DNA from: JBMYQA01 sp049600855 | GTDB lineage: Bacteria; Bacteroidota; Bacteroidia; Cytophagales; Flammeovirgaceae | Assembly: GCA_049600855.1 (NCBI GenBank) | Contig: JBMYQA010000085.1 | Coordinates: forward strand, 1-20,925 | Direction of reading: 5' to 3' | Length of the DNA stretch: 20,925 bases | Shown: piece after piece, positions 1-9,600 of the stretch | Position numbering within the stretch: the first letter of the stretch is position 1 | Layout: the number at the start of each line of letters is the position of its first letter | Made by a program: the position numbers and the translations under genes | Notes under the pieces: generated by a model | Told to the model about the DNA's origin: nothing | What the model saw: the letters and a program-made list of their open reading frames with translations, nothing else | The model's database searches: none

Positions 1-2458
1 ACCGATTTCGCTTTATAAATTCTTCATATGAAGCTTTTATTGTTTCAGATGAATCTTCTTGAATAATTTCCCTCCAAACGGCTAAGGCATTTGCCAATAA
101 GCCTTTTTCTTCAAAAAACTTGGCTAAATTCTTTTTATCCTCAATCGTCTTTGCCAATAACAAAGAACCCGCCTCATTGGTAACCGCTAAGGCTTCTCCT
201 CTACCCAACAGTTGAATCACATATTCGTCTGATTTCTTATGCTTTCCTAGCACCTCAATTGAATACATAAAGGCTCCCCCTTGAATGGATTTATATTTTG
301 GATCAGTTAAATCAATATCCAATACTTTTTCGGTAGTTTTTTGTTCCAAGATTTTGTCACCAATTAAATTCTTGATGCTCACTTTATAAGTATTATTTGC
401 TCCTAAGCGTTTTTCATCTACTCGCCATGCTAGCGAGATTTTGGAAGCAAATGCAGGTTGTTTTTTATAGAAATGTGAAGCAATCGCTTTTTTACTGGTA
501 GGCACACTACGCTCTACCGAGCCTGTTTTCGCAAGAGCATTGTACGATTGTCCTTTATTACTCACTCCTTTGGGCATGGGTAAAGCTTGTTTTACAGTGA
601 GTAAATTGCCCTTACTATCCCGTTTAGTAGGATCAACAGCAATGAAAGAGGTGTAGTTCGTCAGTAAGTTATACTTCAAACCCATCTTCGTAATTTGCTC
701 TACCTGTTCCGTTGAAGCTTGGAGCGAATTAAAATCATCCATTACTTTAATTCGATTTCGCGCCCAGAGGTATCTTAACGCCTGATTTGAAGCAGATGGT
801 TTCACTGTAGCGACATCCAGTGTTTCTGTATAATTCTTTCGATTTCCCGTCAGTCCAGTTAATGTGATTTTGCCCTTTGCCGCATTCTTATATTTACCAT
901 AAATCACCACAGGGCGTTGTGCCAATACATCTGGATAGCTAATGGGCTCTACATCGTACACCTCCAAGCCCTCAAACTTCATATCAATATTGGTTAATAC
1001 TGGACTTGAAATGTACTGTCTAAATCGCTCCACTTTTTCGTTCGCATCTTTCTGATCGAGCACCACTAAAGGTTCTCCCATACCTGCTCGCGCCAACCCT
1101 TCAATTAAAAAGCGGTTTACACTGGAGCCAATTCCAATCGCATACAAGTTCGCCTGTCCGAGATTCTTTCTAATCAGTGCAAATGCCTCTTGTTCTACCG
1201 TAATGTAACCATCTGTAACTACCACAAAAGAACGGGAATAGTTTTTGGTTTCTTTCATAGCTAAGGCAGATTTTAACGCGCCCAAAATATCAGTACTTCC
1301 GCCACCTCTTAATTTATCAATTACCGCCATCGCCTTTCTAAGGTTTTGCTTATTGGCAGGTAAGGATTCGGACGCTAACATCTCATTACCCGACTCAAAT
1401 AACATCACATTAAAGCGATCTTCAGGTCTTAATGAACCCACTAGTTTTTCTAATAAGCCTTTCGACACATCCAATGGGAAGCCACGCATGGAACCAGAAA
1501 CATCTAATATAAAAATATATTCTCTAGGAGGCATGTTTTCCATATTCACCGCAGCAGGAGGCTGAACCATTGCCATGAAGAAGTTTTCTTCTTGTCCTTC
1601 ATGAAGCAATAAGCCCGATTGAATTTTGCCACCAGCTAATTCGTATTTCAACACATAATCTCGATTTCCCCCTTTCTTGTCCGAAGGATCTAGTTTAGCA
1701 GTTACGGTACTTTTGTCTGCATGGCTCACATTAACTTTATGCGTATTGCAAACTACTTTTTTGATGGGCATGCCCGCATTTACTGTTGCATTAATTTCAT
1801 AATCATAGCTGGGTTCTTCACCATCTTTCTGATAAGGAGATTTTACCCAATCATCATTAAACATCACTTCTGTGGCAAACTCTTCTGCATACCTTGGGCC
1901 AACAACTGTTGGATAAATAAACTCATACACACCATCTGTGGGAATTAAGGTTTCGGTGTAAAATAGTTCAACTTTAATGTAGTCGTTCGGCAAAATATTC
2001 CCAACGCTCATCTGAAATACATTGGGTCGCTTTTGTTCGAGTAAGGAAGCCGTTTTCCCTTCCTTTTTCGCGGCTTCATACTGCTGACGAGCCTTTTGCT
2101 TTTCCGCAATTTTAGCGACTATTTTCCGACTGCCTACTGTCATCTCAAAGCCATATACAGCGGCATTTGTGGAGGCGGGAAATACATAAATTGCCTCAAG
2201 AGTTTGATCACCCTCATTTTGATACTCTTGCGTAACTTTCACATCGGCAATTACACCTGCTACATTTACATCAACAGCCGTTCGCTTTAGTGGCATTACA
2301 TCCACCTTCTTTTCTTTACTTTTGACATAAAAAAACGGAGACCCTGTTTTTTCTTGCGCAAAGCCACTAACGCTGATAAAACAACAAATGAGGACTAATA
2401 GGTATGGCCTGAAACCAATTTGAGTTTCTTGTGAGCCTGAAGTTTGACGTGTTTCCAT
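1..2458 (-). CDS. Exported VIT and von Willebrand factor A domain protein (C-terminus outside window)
   Basis: This reading frame opens at 2458 and runs without a stop to the window edge, giving 819 codons. The N-terminus has a hydrophobic stretch at about residues 18-33 followed by FAQ, a plausible signal peptide, so the product is probably periplasmic or on the cell surface. Residues of about 50-175 resemble a VIT (vault/inter-alpha-trypsin) domain, including the 'IYVFPASTNAAVYGFEM' type segment. The vWA domain follows, with the MIDAS metal-binding motif DVSGS beginning at Asp319. The region after about 500 looks beta-rich, and the last visible part may be TPR-like. VIT-vWA proteins usually act in metal-dependent adhesion or complex assembly, but the ligand here is unknown. 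A weak promoter-like TACATTTA lies at 2549-2556. There is no close gene upstream on the same strand, so it probably has its own promoter. Confidence 0.9.
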   Translation of the reverse strand, partial: METRQTSGSQETQIGFRPYLLVLICCFISVSGFAQEKTGSPFFYVKSKEKKVDVMPLKRTAVDVNVAGVIADVKVTQEYQNEGDQTLEAIYVFPASTNAAVYGFEMTVGSRKIVAKIAEKQKARQQYEAAKKEGKTASLLEQKRPNVFQMSVGNILPNDYIKVELFYTETLIPTDGVYEFIYPTVVGPRYAEEFATEVMFNDDWVKSPYQKDGEEPSYDYEINATVNAGMPIKKVVCNTHKVNVSHADKSTVTAKLDPSDKKGGNRDYVLKYELAGGKIQSGLLLHEGQEENFFMAMVQPPAAVNMENMPPREYIFILDVSGSMRGFPLDVSKGLLEKLVGSLRPEDRFNVMLFESGNEMLASESLPANKQNLRKAMAVIDKLRGGGSTDILGALKSALAMKETKNYSRSFVVVTDGYITVEQEAFALIRKNLGQANLYAIGIGSSVNRFLIEGLARAGMGEPLVVLDQKDANEKVERFRQYISSPVLTNIDMKFEGLEVYDVEPISYPDVLAQRPVVIYGKYKNAAKGKITLTGLTGNRKNYTETLDVATVKPSASNQALRYLWARNRIKVMDDFNSLQASTEQVEQITKMGLKYNLLTNYTSFIAVDPTKRDSKGNLLTVKQALPMPKGVSNKGQSYNALAKTGSVERSVPTSKKAIASHFYKKQPAFASKISLAWRVDEKRLGANNTYKVSIKNLIGDKILEQKTTEKVLDIDLTDPKYKSIQGGAFMYSIEVLGKHKKSDEYVIQLLGRGEALAVTNEAGSLLLAKTIEDKKNLAKFFEEKGLLANALAVWREIIQEDSSETIKASYEEFIKRNR

Positions 2459-2807
2459 CTCTAATGAGTGAGCATTGATGAATAATTGATTAATTATTGG
2501 CTAGCGTATTGGTCTACTGTTTAGTCTGCGTGAGGTAAATGCGGTTTCTAAATGTATGTTTTTCAGAAAAAATAAGAACAAAAGACAATAGTTTTGTTCA
2601 ACTCTACCCAAAATCCATTACATCATTTTTATCATACCTAATATATACGTAAAAATCGTGCAGAAAGATGTAGATTGATACGCCAATATTCAGACATTAA
2701 CAAAATAAACGGATGGAATGCTCACTTTCCTCCGCTTACTAAAGGTAAATTACAGGGACTTGGGGCATATGTAAGGTTTCAGAAATATTATAACTTTTTT
2801 ATTTAGA
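2459..2807. other. Non-coding spacer upstream of the VIT-vWA gene
   Basis: This is AT-rich sequence between the VIT-vWA start and the otsAB terminator. The only signal I can point to is a minus-strand TACATTTA at 2549-2556, one mismatch from the Bacteroidota -7 consensus. It has a TTTTG 22 bp upstream, which is slightly too far. I see no ORF, tRNA or strong hairpin. Confidence 0.5.
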
Positions 2808-2841
2808 TAAAAAAATCTCCAAGATAAATCACCTTGGAGAT
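2808..2841 (-). terminator. Rho-independent terminator of the trehalose gene
   Basis: On the minus strand a perfect 9-bp stem (ATCTCCAAG/CTTGGAGAT, arms 2833-2841 and 2815-2823) with a 9-nt loop is followed directly by a run of about seven U. This is a canonical intrinsic terminator for transcription leaving the trehalose gene. It now lies 287 bp beyond that gene's stop codon because a MITE-like element sits in between. Without the element and one repeat copy it would begin 26 nt after the stop. Confidence 0.75.
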
Positions 2842-2845
2842 TGCT

Positions 2846-3117
2846 ATAAACAGTTTTCACTACCGTACACAAATAAATCTGTCAAAGCACTTGCAGTAAT
2901 AAAAAGCTGATTATAAGCAAGTTAATCTATTTTTATTCACTAATGGGCTGGGTTGTCCTTTTTGCTTGATCAAAAAAGAACGAAAAAAATCAAGAAAATC
3001 TGATCCTGCTTACACACTTACCTGCCCACGCTCGGCAGATTTTCAGGCCTGCGCTCGCTAAAGATTTTGCAAGCTTTTGGGCATATTTTTTTGTGTACGG
3101 TAGCAAATAAACAGTTT
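2846..3117. mobile_element. MITE-like non-autonomous element with target-site duplication
   Basis: An 11-bp direct repeat, ATAAACAGTTT, occurs at 2846-2856 and 3107-3117. Just inside it are terminal inverted repeats at 2857-2873 and 3090-3106. These match at 15 of 17 positions, and the inner 14 bp (CTACCGTACACAAA) are perfect. The enclosed 250 bp have no ORF of useful length. The interior has a CTTGAT...ATCAAG inverted pair near 2967-2994 and two related copies of a CGCTCG...GATTTT segment near 3029-3068. From memory, similar 'TTGATCAAAAAAG' strings recur as dispersed repeats in Bacteroidota genomes, but I could not check this. The structure fits a short element mobilised in trans by a transposase encoded elsewhere. 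It lies between the trehalose gene and its terminator. Confidence 0.65.
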
Positions 3118-3128
3118 AGTATTCAGGT

Positions 3129-5303
3129 TTATTCCAAAAATTTACGAAGTAATACCCTTACTTCTACCGTAGATTTTACATTGTAAGTAGCCTCTGAGGG
3201 AACAATTCCTACCTTAATGGTGTAGGCACTTTCAGGCATGGCATGGAACGTATCTTCATCAGTAACATCATCGCCAATGGCAAAAATGAACCCATAGCTA
3301 TTTTTACCAAGCCATTTTCGGGCGGCCTTGCCTTTATTCACATCACGGTTTTTAATTTCAATCACTTTATTTCCTTCCATAATGGTCAAGTCCATGTTAG
3401 AGATGAAGTATTTTAGGTTTGAGAGTAAATCTCGTGCCCTCATTTCGCCAAAATCAGGATCAGCTTTGCGGTAATGCCAAGCCAAAGAGTAATCTTTTTC
3501 CTCAATAAATGAACCTGGAGTACGATCTACATACAAATCAACGATTGGACCAATACGCTCTTTCCAAGATAAATCGAGGTTATCAATGGTTTTCCATTCT
3601 TTCCCCTGTTTTTTCGACCAAACGCCATGTTCGGCAATCATATCTACATTCAGATGCCCCAACCATCCATCTAAGGATTTACGATCTCGCCCACTAATAA
3701 TAACTACCTTATTTTTTTCATTCGCCGTTAATTGCTCCAAAATCTCTAACAACTCTGGATCAGGTTTGGCTTGTTCAGGGCGTTTTGTGAAAGCGCGCAA
3801 AGTACCATCATAATCAAGAAAGAAAACGCGTTTATCGGCAGCATGATAATTTTCTAACATTCTAGTGATGTGCCGTTCTTTCATGAGTTTGGCATTCATT
3901 TTTGCCTGTTGTTCCTTAATGTTTGCCAGTTGCTCCATAAACACTTCCACCCAACGATGAATATTGTATCGCTTCAGCTTGCTTTGCATTTCTGCATTAT
4001 GTGCCACTTGCTCCTCTTCAGGCATCTCCAAAGCCTTTTTCATGGCCTCTACAATCTGATTGAGATCATTTGGATTAATCAGAATGGCCTCTGAAAGCTC
4101 ACGCGCCGACCCTGCCATCTCACTTAAAATCAATACCCCTTTCTGATCAGGTTTACTGGCAATGTATTCTTTACACACCAAATTCATCCCATCTCGAAAT
4201 GGCGTAATCAAGGCAACATCGGCCTGACTGTATAAGGCAGATAACGCATTAAAAGAGAAAGAGCGATAAAAGTAATGAATAGGCGTCCAATCCATCCGAC
4301 TGTGCTTTCCATTAATTCGTCCTACCAGTTCATCTAGCTCTGCTTTTAGCTGTTGATATTGATCTACTTGCACCCTAGATGGAACCACAATAAGGATTAA
4401 GGACACTTTGCTGAGGTACTGCGGATAACGCTCTAAAAAGGTGTCAAACGCTAAAATTCGTTGCTTAATACCTTTTGAATAATCCAAGCGGTCGATGGAT
4501 AAGATGATTTTTTCTCTACCCAATAAGCGTTGATAACGTTCAATTTTTTGTTTCGTAGCTTCAGAGCTCACGGCATTTTCGAACTTTTCATAATCAATTC
4601 CCATCGGGAAAGAATCCACTGCTACCAAGCGATTCCCCACTTTGATTTTCCCCATCGTATTTCCAATTCCTACGATTCGATTGATTGAACTGAGAAAGTG
4701 CCTCATATCATCATAGGTATGAAAACCAATGAGGTCGGCACCTAAAATGCCATTGAGAATTTCTTCACGCCAAGGCATGAGTCGGAAAATCTCAAATGAA
4801 GGAAAAGGAATATGTTGAAAAAAGCCAATGGTTGCATTAGGTAACTTCTCGCGAAGCATGGCAGGAAGCAATAATAATTGATAATCATGAATCCATATGA
4901 TGTCATCGGGATCTGCATATTTTTCGAGTTCATCGCAAAATTTCTGATTTACCCGAACATAAGCATCCCATAATGCTGGTTCATAAATGGCATATTGTGT
5001 AAAGTAATGATAGAGCGGCCAGATGGTTCGGTTACTGAAACCTTCATAATAATCTTCTACATCTTTTTGAGTTAGAAAAACGGGAGCCATATTATCGGCT
5101 TTGAGCTGTAAGGTGATGTTTTCCTTTTCTTCTTCCCTAAAATCGTGAAAACCAGGCCAACCTAACCAAATGTTATTACCTGATTTATAGATTGATCCTA
5201 ATCCAGTGGCTAAACCACCAGCACTTGGGAAAAACTTTAACAGATCGCCATCCTTTTTAATGGTCACAGGAAGTCGATTAGAGACTATAATTGTTTTCTG
5301 CAT
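3129..5303 (-). CDS. otsAB: Bifunctional trehalose-6-phosphate synthase/trehalose-6-phosphatase (OtsA-OtsB fusion)
   Basis: The predicted 724-aa cytoplasmic enzyme makes trehalose in two steps: UDP-glucose plus glucose-6-phosphate gives trehalose-6-phosphate, which is then dephosphorylated. Residues 1-470 form a GT20 synthase domain. It has the N-terminal VSNRLPV with Arg10, SAGGLATGL at 28-36, HDYQ at 139-142, DRLDYSKGI at 271-279 (Arg272, Lys277) and RDGMNLVCKEY at 370-380. Residues of about 490-724 form a HAD phosphatase domain with FLDYDG (nucleophile Asp497, acid Asp499), SGRDRKSL at 537-544 and GDDVTDED at 677-684. Both sets of catalytic motifs are intact, so both activities are expected. 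This fused order is known in Bacteroidota and fungi, whereas E. coli has separate OtsA and OtsB. Trehalose suggests osmotic or desiccation protection. No close operon partner is visible. The N-terminus aligns with the family start, so the start is well supported. Confidence 0.97.
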   Translation of the reverse strand: MQKTIIVSNRLPVTIKKDGDLLKFFPSAGGLATGLGSIYKSGNNIWLGWPGFHDFREEEKENITLQLKADNMAPVFLTQKDVEDYYEGFSNRTIWPLYHYFTQYAIYEPALWDAYVRVNQKFCDELEKYADPDDIIWIHDYQLLLLPAMLREKLPNATIGFFQHIPFPSFEIFRLMPWREEILNGILGADLIGFHTYDDMRHFLSSINRIVGIGNTMGKIKVGNRLVAVDSFPMGIDYEKFENAVSSEATKQKIERYQRLLGREKIILSIDRLDYSKGIKQRILAFDTFLERYPQYLSKVSLILIVVPSRVQVDQYQQLKAELDELVGRINGKHSRMDWTPIHYFYRSFSFNALSALYSQADVALITPFRDGMNLVCKEYIASKPDQKGVLILSEMAGSARELSEAILINPNDLNQIVEAMKKALEMPEEEQVAHNAEMQSKLKRYNIHRWVEVFMEQLANIKEQQAKMNAKLMKERHITRMLENYHAADKRVFFLDYDGTLRAFTKRPEQAKPDPELLEILEQLTANEKNKVVIISGRDRKSLDGWLGHLNVDMIAEHGVWSKKQGKEWKTIDNLDLSWKERIGPIVDLYVDRTPGSFIEEKDYSLAWHYRKADPDFGEMRARDLLSNLKYFISNMDLTIMEGNKVIEIKNRDVNKGKAARKWLGKNSYGFIFAIGDDVTDEDTFHAMPESAYTIKVGIVPSEATYNVKSTVEVRVLLRKFLE

Positions 5304-5733
5304 GAGGAGCTGATTTAGTCTTAATTCCGTTGTAAATTAATCCAAATCACTGAGCATTCCACACATACGTTTGCAAAAAAACTCAGACCCGTTCTTCACC
5401 TTAGAATTACCGAAATTTAATCACCCTACTGATATTTCAGTAAAATAAGGCACTATTGAAAAACTCAAAACACTTATAAATAACTGATTATCAGTAACAT
5501 GAATTTTACGGTACCACAATTGCAACTTATAAAACAGAAATCACAACAAAAAAAATTAGAACAACAATCAAAGCGAACAGTCATAAAATTTACTCGAAAG
5601 AACCACAAGCCGAAAGGTGCTGCGAGTAAAAACCACTCAACTCTCTTGTTTCATTTTAAACATAATACTGATGAATATCTTAGGAAGCATCGAAATCATT
5701 GGAATCTTAGGTTAATCACCTTGATTTTAAAAG

Positions 5734-5764
5734 TATAAGGCACTAAAGAAATTCGTGCCTTATA
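5734..5764. repeat. Inverted repeat, perfect 10-bp stem
   Basis: TATAAGGCAC (5734-5743) pairs perfectly with GTGCCTTATA (5755-5764) across an 11-nt loop. No T-run follows on the plus strand and only a broken one on the minus strand, so it is a poor intrinsic terminator. The left arm shares 10 bp with an 11-bp direct repeat copy 290 bp upstream (5445-5455). Confidence 0.6.
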
Positions 5765-6047
5765 CCACTTTCCATTAAGCCATGTGGCTAATATCCGTAC
5801 ATATATCCGCTCACCATTGATTGCTTGAACATTCATGGCCAGAGATTTATGATTTTTAATCTCTCTTCTTCAAGCTTATTTACTTCTCGCCAGCATTTGG
5901 TTATTGTTTGCATTTAAACAATCAACCATTTATTCTATAACAATTTCCCCTATTTTTTTGCTATCTTTTGTATCAATTTGATTTTCTGAAACGTTATTGA
6001 TTCAACATTGGCCCAAGATGGTCTTATGTTCTTTTGACTATATATGC

Positions 6048-6096
6048 GAATCAAGGGTTCAAAACACGTATTTAAGGTGTTTTGAACTCTTGATTC
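6048..6096. repeat. Long hairpin, 20-bp stem with one mismatch
   Basis: The left arm at 6048-6067 (GAATCAAGGGTTCAAAACAC) and right arm at 6077-6096 are complementary at 19 of 20 positions, with a 9-nt loop. Short AT-rich tracts continue on both sides. It lies about 105 bp before the start of the small exported protein at 6202. No T-run follows. It could be a regulatory leader structure, a small-RNA stem, a dispersed palindromic repeat or a protein-binding site. Confidence 0.7.
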
Positions 6097-6201
6097 ACAT
6101 TATATATCAGTTTTAGTAGTTTCTGATACTAGTTGAATTAATCTGTCGTTACACTTATATAAAACAATACCAACTAGCTGGTTAAATCAAACCAAATTAT
6201 A

Positions 6202-6630
6202 ATGAACAAATACATTGCAAACTTACTATTAGGATTATTTAGCTGCTTCATTTTTGTTTCAACAACTCATGCCCAATCAGCAGTATACATCTATAAAAAT
6301 CCAAAGACAGGCGAGGGGGATTATATGTTTACTTATGGTGTGCCTACCATAGAGGATGCCGAATTTTTAGCTCAAGAAAAGCTGATCGAGTTAGGCTATA
6401 CAGAAGATATGATTCGCAAACAGGCTTCTACCAAAAATAAAGGATATGGGCTCATTATTAAGAGCGTATTAGAAAATAAATATGGTCGTAGAATCACTGT
6501 TTTTGGCGTAGCCTTGGGTTGTAAAACCAAAGAACAGGCTCAACGTGAGGCGCTGGAGAACTTAAAGAAATATAATCCAGAATGGGGAGGTGGAAAACAC
6601 ACGGTAGTACAGCGATTTATTGATCGGTAA
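6202..6630 (+). CDS. Small exported protein of unknown function with two internal repeats
   Basis: This 142-aa product starts with a clear signal peptide: a Lys3-containing N-region, a hydrophobic core of about residues 6-19, and a likely cleavage around THAQ-SA at 24-26. The mature part is about 117 residues, predicted periplasmic or secreted. It has two related segments. One is FTYGVPTIEDAEFLAQEKLIELGY at about 43-66, shown here only as a range description: aromatic-glycine strand, acidic/Thr turn, then an Ala/Leu helix. The other, at about 99-124, repeats FGVA, then KTKEQAQREALENLKKY. The layout recalls small stress-type repeat proteins such as DUF4189, but I cannot assign a family. It ends in a strong terminator and converges on metH. 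No operon partner is visible. Confidence 0.75.
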   Translation: MNKYIANLLLGLFSCFIFVSTTHAQSAVYIYKNPKTGEGDYMFTYGVPTIEDAEFLAQEKLIELGYTEDMIRKQASTKNKGYGLIIKSVLENKYGRRITVFGVALGCKTKEQAQREALENLKKYNPEWGGGKHTVVQRFIDR

Positions 6631-6644
6631 ATTTATCAACACAT

Positions 6645-6689
6645 AAGAAGAAGGAGTCACCTCATTAGATGGCTCCTTCTTCTTTTTAC
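6645..6689 (+). terminator. Strong intrinsic terminator between convergent genes
   Basis: A 12-bp arm AAGAAGAAGGAG (6645-6656) pairs with CTCCTTCTTCTT (6673-6684). Three more pairs, one of them G-U, extend the stem inward, and a U-run follows on the plus strand. It lies 14 nt after the small exported-protein stop and 8 nt beyond the metH stop on the other strand. It therefore probably serves both, although the minus-strand side lacks a good U-run. Confidence 0.85.
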
Positions 6690-6697
6690 TCACCTGC

Positions 6698-9600
6698 TTA
6701 ATACGCCAATATACTTCCCAACCAACGTTCTAGCTCTTCTACACTCATATCTATGCGCGCAGCATAATCGGTTACTTGCGCTTTGGTGATTTTTCCAATA
6801 GGGAAATACCTCGATTTTGGATGTGAGAAATACCAACCACTTACAGATGAAGCAGGGCGCATGGCAAAATTCTCGGTGAGCTGAATACCTATGTTATCTT
6901 CTGCACTTAGCAAATCAAATAGATTTCTCTTTTCCAAGTGATCAGGACATGCAGGATAACCTGGAGCTGGTCGAATACCTTGGTATTTTTCACGAATTAA
7001 ATCATCATTTTCAAAATGTTCTTCAGGTGCATATCCCCAGTATTCTTTACGCACTTTTTCGTGCATCAATTCGGCAAACGCTTCGGCAAAACGATCGGCT
7101 AAGGCTTTCACCATAATCGCATTGTAATCGTCATGATCTGCTTCAAATTGCTTGGCTAATTCCTCTGCGCCAAAAACCGTTACAGCAAAACCGCCCAAAT
7201 AATCTGCTTTTTGCGTTTGCTTAGGCGCAATAAAGTCCGTTAATGCATAATTGGGAACATTCTTCGCCTTTTTGCTCTGTTGCCTTAAATGATGTAATAC
7301 TGTGGTCACTTCAGTACGTTTTTCCACATATACTTTCTGCTGGGTAAGTACCCCATTTTCAATTTCCTCAATTTGCTCCTCAAAATCATACACCTCAATG
7401 TCATCGTCTGTTCCAGCATTAGCGGGGAAGAAACCGATGACCGCTTTTGCAGTCAATAATTTTTCTTCAATGATTTGATGCAACAGCTTTTGTGCATCAT
7501 CAAACAAACGCCTAGCCTCCTGTCCCACGACAGAATCATTCAAAATTTTGGGATAGCGTCCTGCCAATTCCCATGATTGGAAAAATGGTGTCCAATCAAA
7601 GTATTCGGCAATCTCTGCTAATGGATAATCGGAAAACACTTTTGTTCCCAAGAAAGAAGGCTTTTTAATTGCTGTATTATCCCAATCTGCTTGGAATTTA
7701 TTCTGACGTGCTTCTTCCAAGGTAATCAGCTTTTTGATACTTTGGCGTTTTGCATGATCCACCCTCAACTGATCATATTCTTCCTTGTATTGTTTAGAAA
7801 AATCGTGTCGAGCGCTGATTTCTTCGGTGGTTAAATTACTGGCTACAGGTACACTTTTCGAAGCATCTAACACATGAATAACTGCACCACTGTACACCGG
7901 ATCAATTTTCACGGCTGTATGAATTCGAGAGGTCGTTGCTCCGCCAATCAACAAAGGAATCGTCATGCCTCTACGCTCCATTTCTTGAGCAACATACACC
8001 ATTTCATCGAGTGATGGAGTAATCAATCCACTCAAGCCAATTACATCTACATTTTCTTTAATGGCTGTATCCAAGATTTTTTCTAGCGGCACCATTACCC
8101 CCAAGTCAATGATTTCGAAATTGTTACAGGCCAATACTACCCCAACAATATTTTTTCCGATGTCATGCACATCCCCTTTTACTGTAGCCATCAAAATTCT
8201 ACCATTCGAACCACTATTTGCCAGTTCAGGGTTTTTCGCTTTTTCTTCTTCAATAAAAGGAATCAAATAAGCAACCGCTTTTTTCATTACACGGGCACTC
8301 TTCACGACTTGTGGTAAGAACATTTTTCCTTCGCCAAACAAATCACCTACCACATTCATTCCATCCATTAATGGCCCTTCAATCACCTGAATTGGACGAT
8401 CAAACTGTTGACGAGCTTCCTCCGTATCCTCTTCAATATGATCTACAATCCCTTTAATTAAGGCATGTTTCAATCGCTCACGCACAGGGTTTTGTCGCCA
8501 CGAATCGTCTTTAATTGCCTTCTTTCCTCCCTTATTCTTAACGGTTTCTGCAAAATCTACTAAACGTTCGGTAGCATCTGGTCTCCTATTCAACAACACA
8601 TCTTCTACACGCTCCAGCAAGTCTTTGGGAATTTCCTCATAAATCTCAATCATCCCCGCATTCACAATGCCCATATCTAACCCTGCTTGAATAGCATGAT
8701 ATAAAAAAGCAGAGTGCATCGCCTCCCGCACAACGTTATTCCCTCTAAAAGAGAACGAAATATTACTTACTCCACCACTTACTTTTGCATGAGGCAAATT
8801 TTCTTTAATCCAACGTGTCGCTTCAATAAAGTCTACGGCGTAATTATTATGTTCCTCAATTCCCGTAGCTACGGTTAAAATATTAGGGTCGAAAATGATG
8901 TCATGGGGATTAAAACCCACTTCGTTCACCAAAATATCGTACGAACGCTTACAAATCTCAATCCGTCGTTCATAGCTATCTGCTTGTCCACTTTCATCAA
9001 AAGCCATCACAATAACAGCTGCTCCATAACTCTGAACTAAACGCGCATATTTCTTAAATGCCTCTTCTCCTTCTTTCAAGGAAATGGAATTCACAATCCC
9101 TTTTCCTTGCACACATTTTAATCCAGCTTCAATGACACTCCATTTCGAAGAGTCGATCATGATAGGCAATCGAGCTATATCGGGCTCGGAAGCAATGAGG
9201 TTTAAGAAACGCGTCATGGCCGCTTCAGAATCCAGCATTCCCTCATCCATGTTCACATCAATCACTTGTGCCCCACCTTCTACCTGATGGCGAGCCACTT
9301 CCAACGCCTCATCGTACTTATCTTCTTTGATCAGTCGAGCAAACTTTCGTGATCCTGTTACATTGGTGCGTTCGCCAATGTTTACGAACATCGAGCCAGG
9401 GGCAATGGTAACGGGCTCTAAGCCACTCAAATGCATATTTTGCGATGGCTCAGGCACGTGTCGGGGCGGATATTTAGAAACCGCTTCGTGAATGGCCTTG
9501 ATGTGTGCAGGGGTTGTACCACAACACCCGCCAATAATATTTAGAATCCCTTCTTCCGCAAAACCTTCTAACAAGCCAGCCATGTGTTCAGGGCTTTCAT

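Larger units (their letters stand above)
5304..6201. other. Long intergenic region with hairpins and a short repeat, no convincing gene
   Basis: About 900 bp separate the divergent trehalose and small exported-protein genes. The longest plus-strand ORF, 5499-5738 (79 aa), is Lys/Gln/His-rich and matches no family I know. A minus-strand ORF, 5696-5836 (46 aa), overlaps it. I treat neither as a gene. The region has an 11-bp direct repeat (ATAAGGCACTA at 5445-5455 and 5735-5745), a hairpin at 5734-5764 and a long hairpin at 6048-6096, both listed separately. The promoters of both flanking genes must lie here, but I could not place them with confidence. Confidence 0.5.

Noticed and set aside
5304..5400. 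Promoter of the trehalose gene
   Set aside because: Candidate -7 strings (TAATTTAC, TGATTTGG) differ from TAnnTTTG at important positions and lack a well-spaced -33 element.
5499..5738. Possible 79-aa plus-strand gene in the long intergenic region
   Set aside because: It is Lys/Gln/His-rich with no family resemblance, signal peptide or neighbour, ends inside a hairpin, and overlaps another ORF on the other strand. Its composition fits translated AT-rich non-coding DNA.
5734..5764. Perfect 10-bp stem as an intrinsic terminator
   Set aside because: There is no adjacent U-run on the plus strand and only a broken one on the minus strand, and no well-supported gene ends there.
5696..5836. Possible 46-aa minus-strand peptide (MNVQAINGERIY...)
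   Set aside because: The composition looks protein-like, but it is too short, has no recognisable family or promoter, and overlaps the hairpin at 5734-5764. Homologues would be needed to support it.
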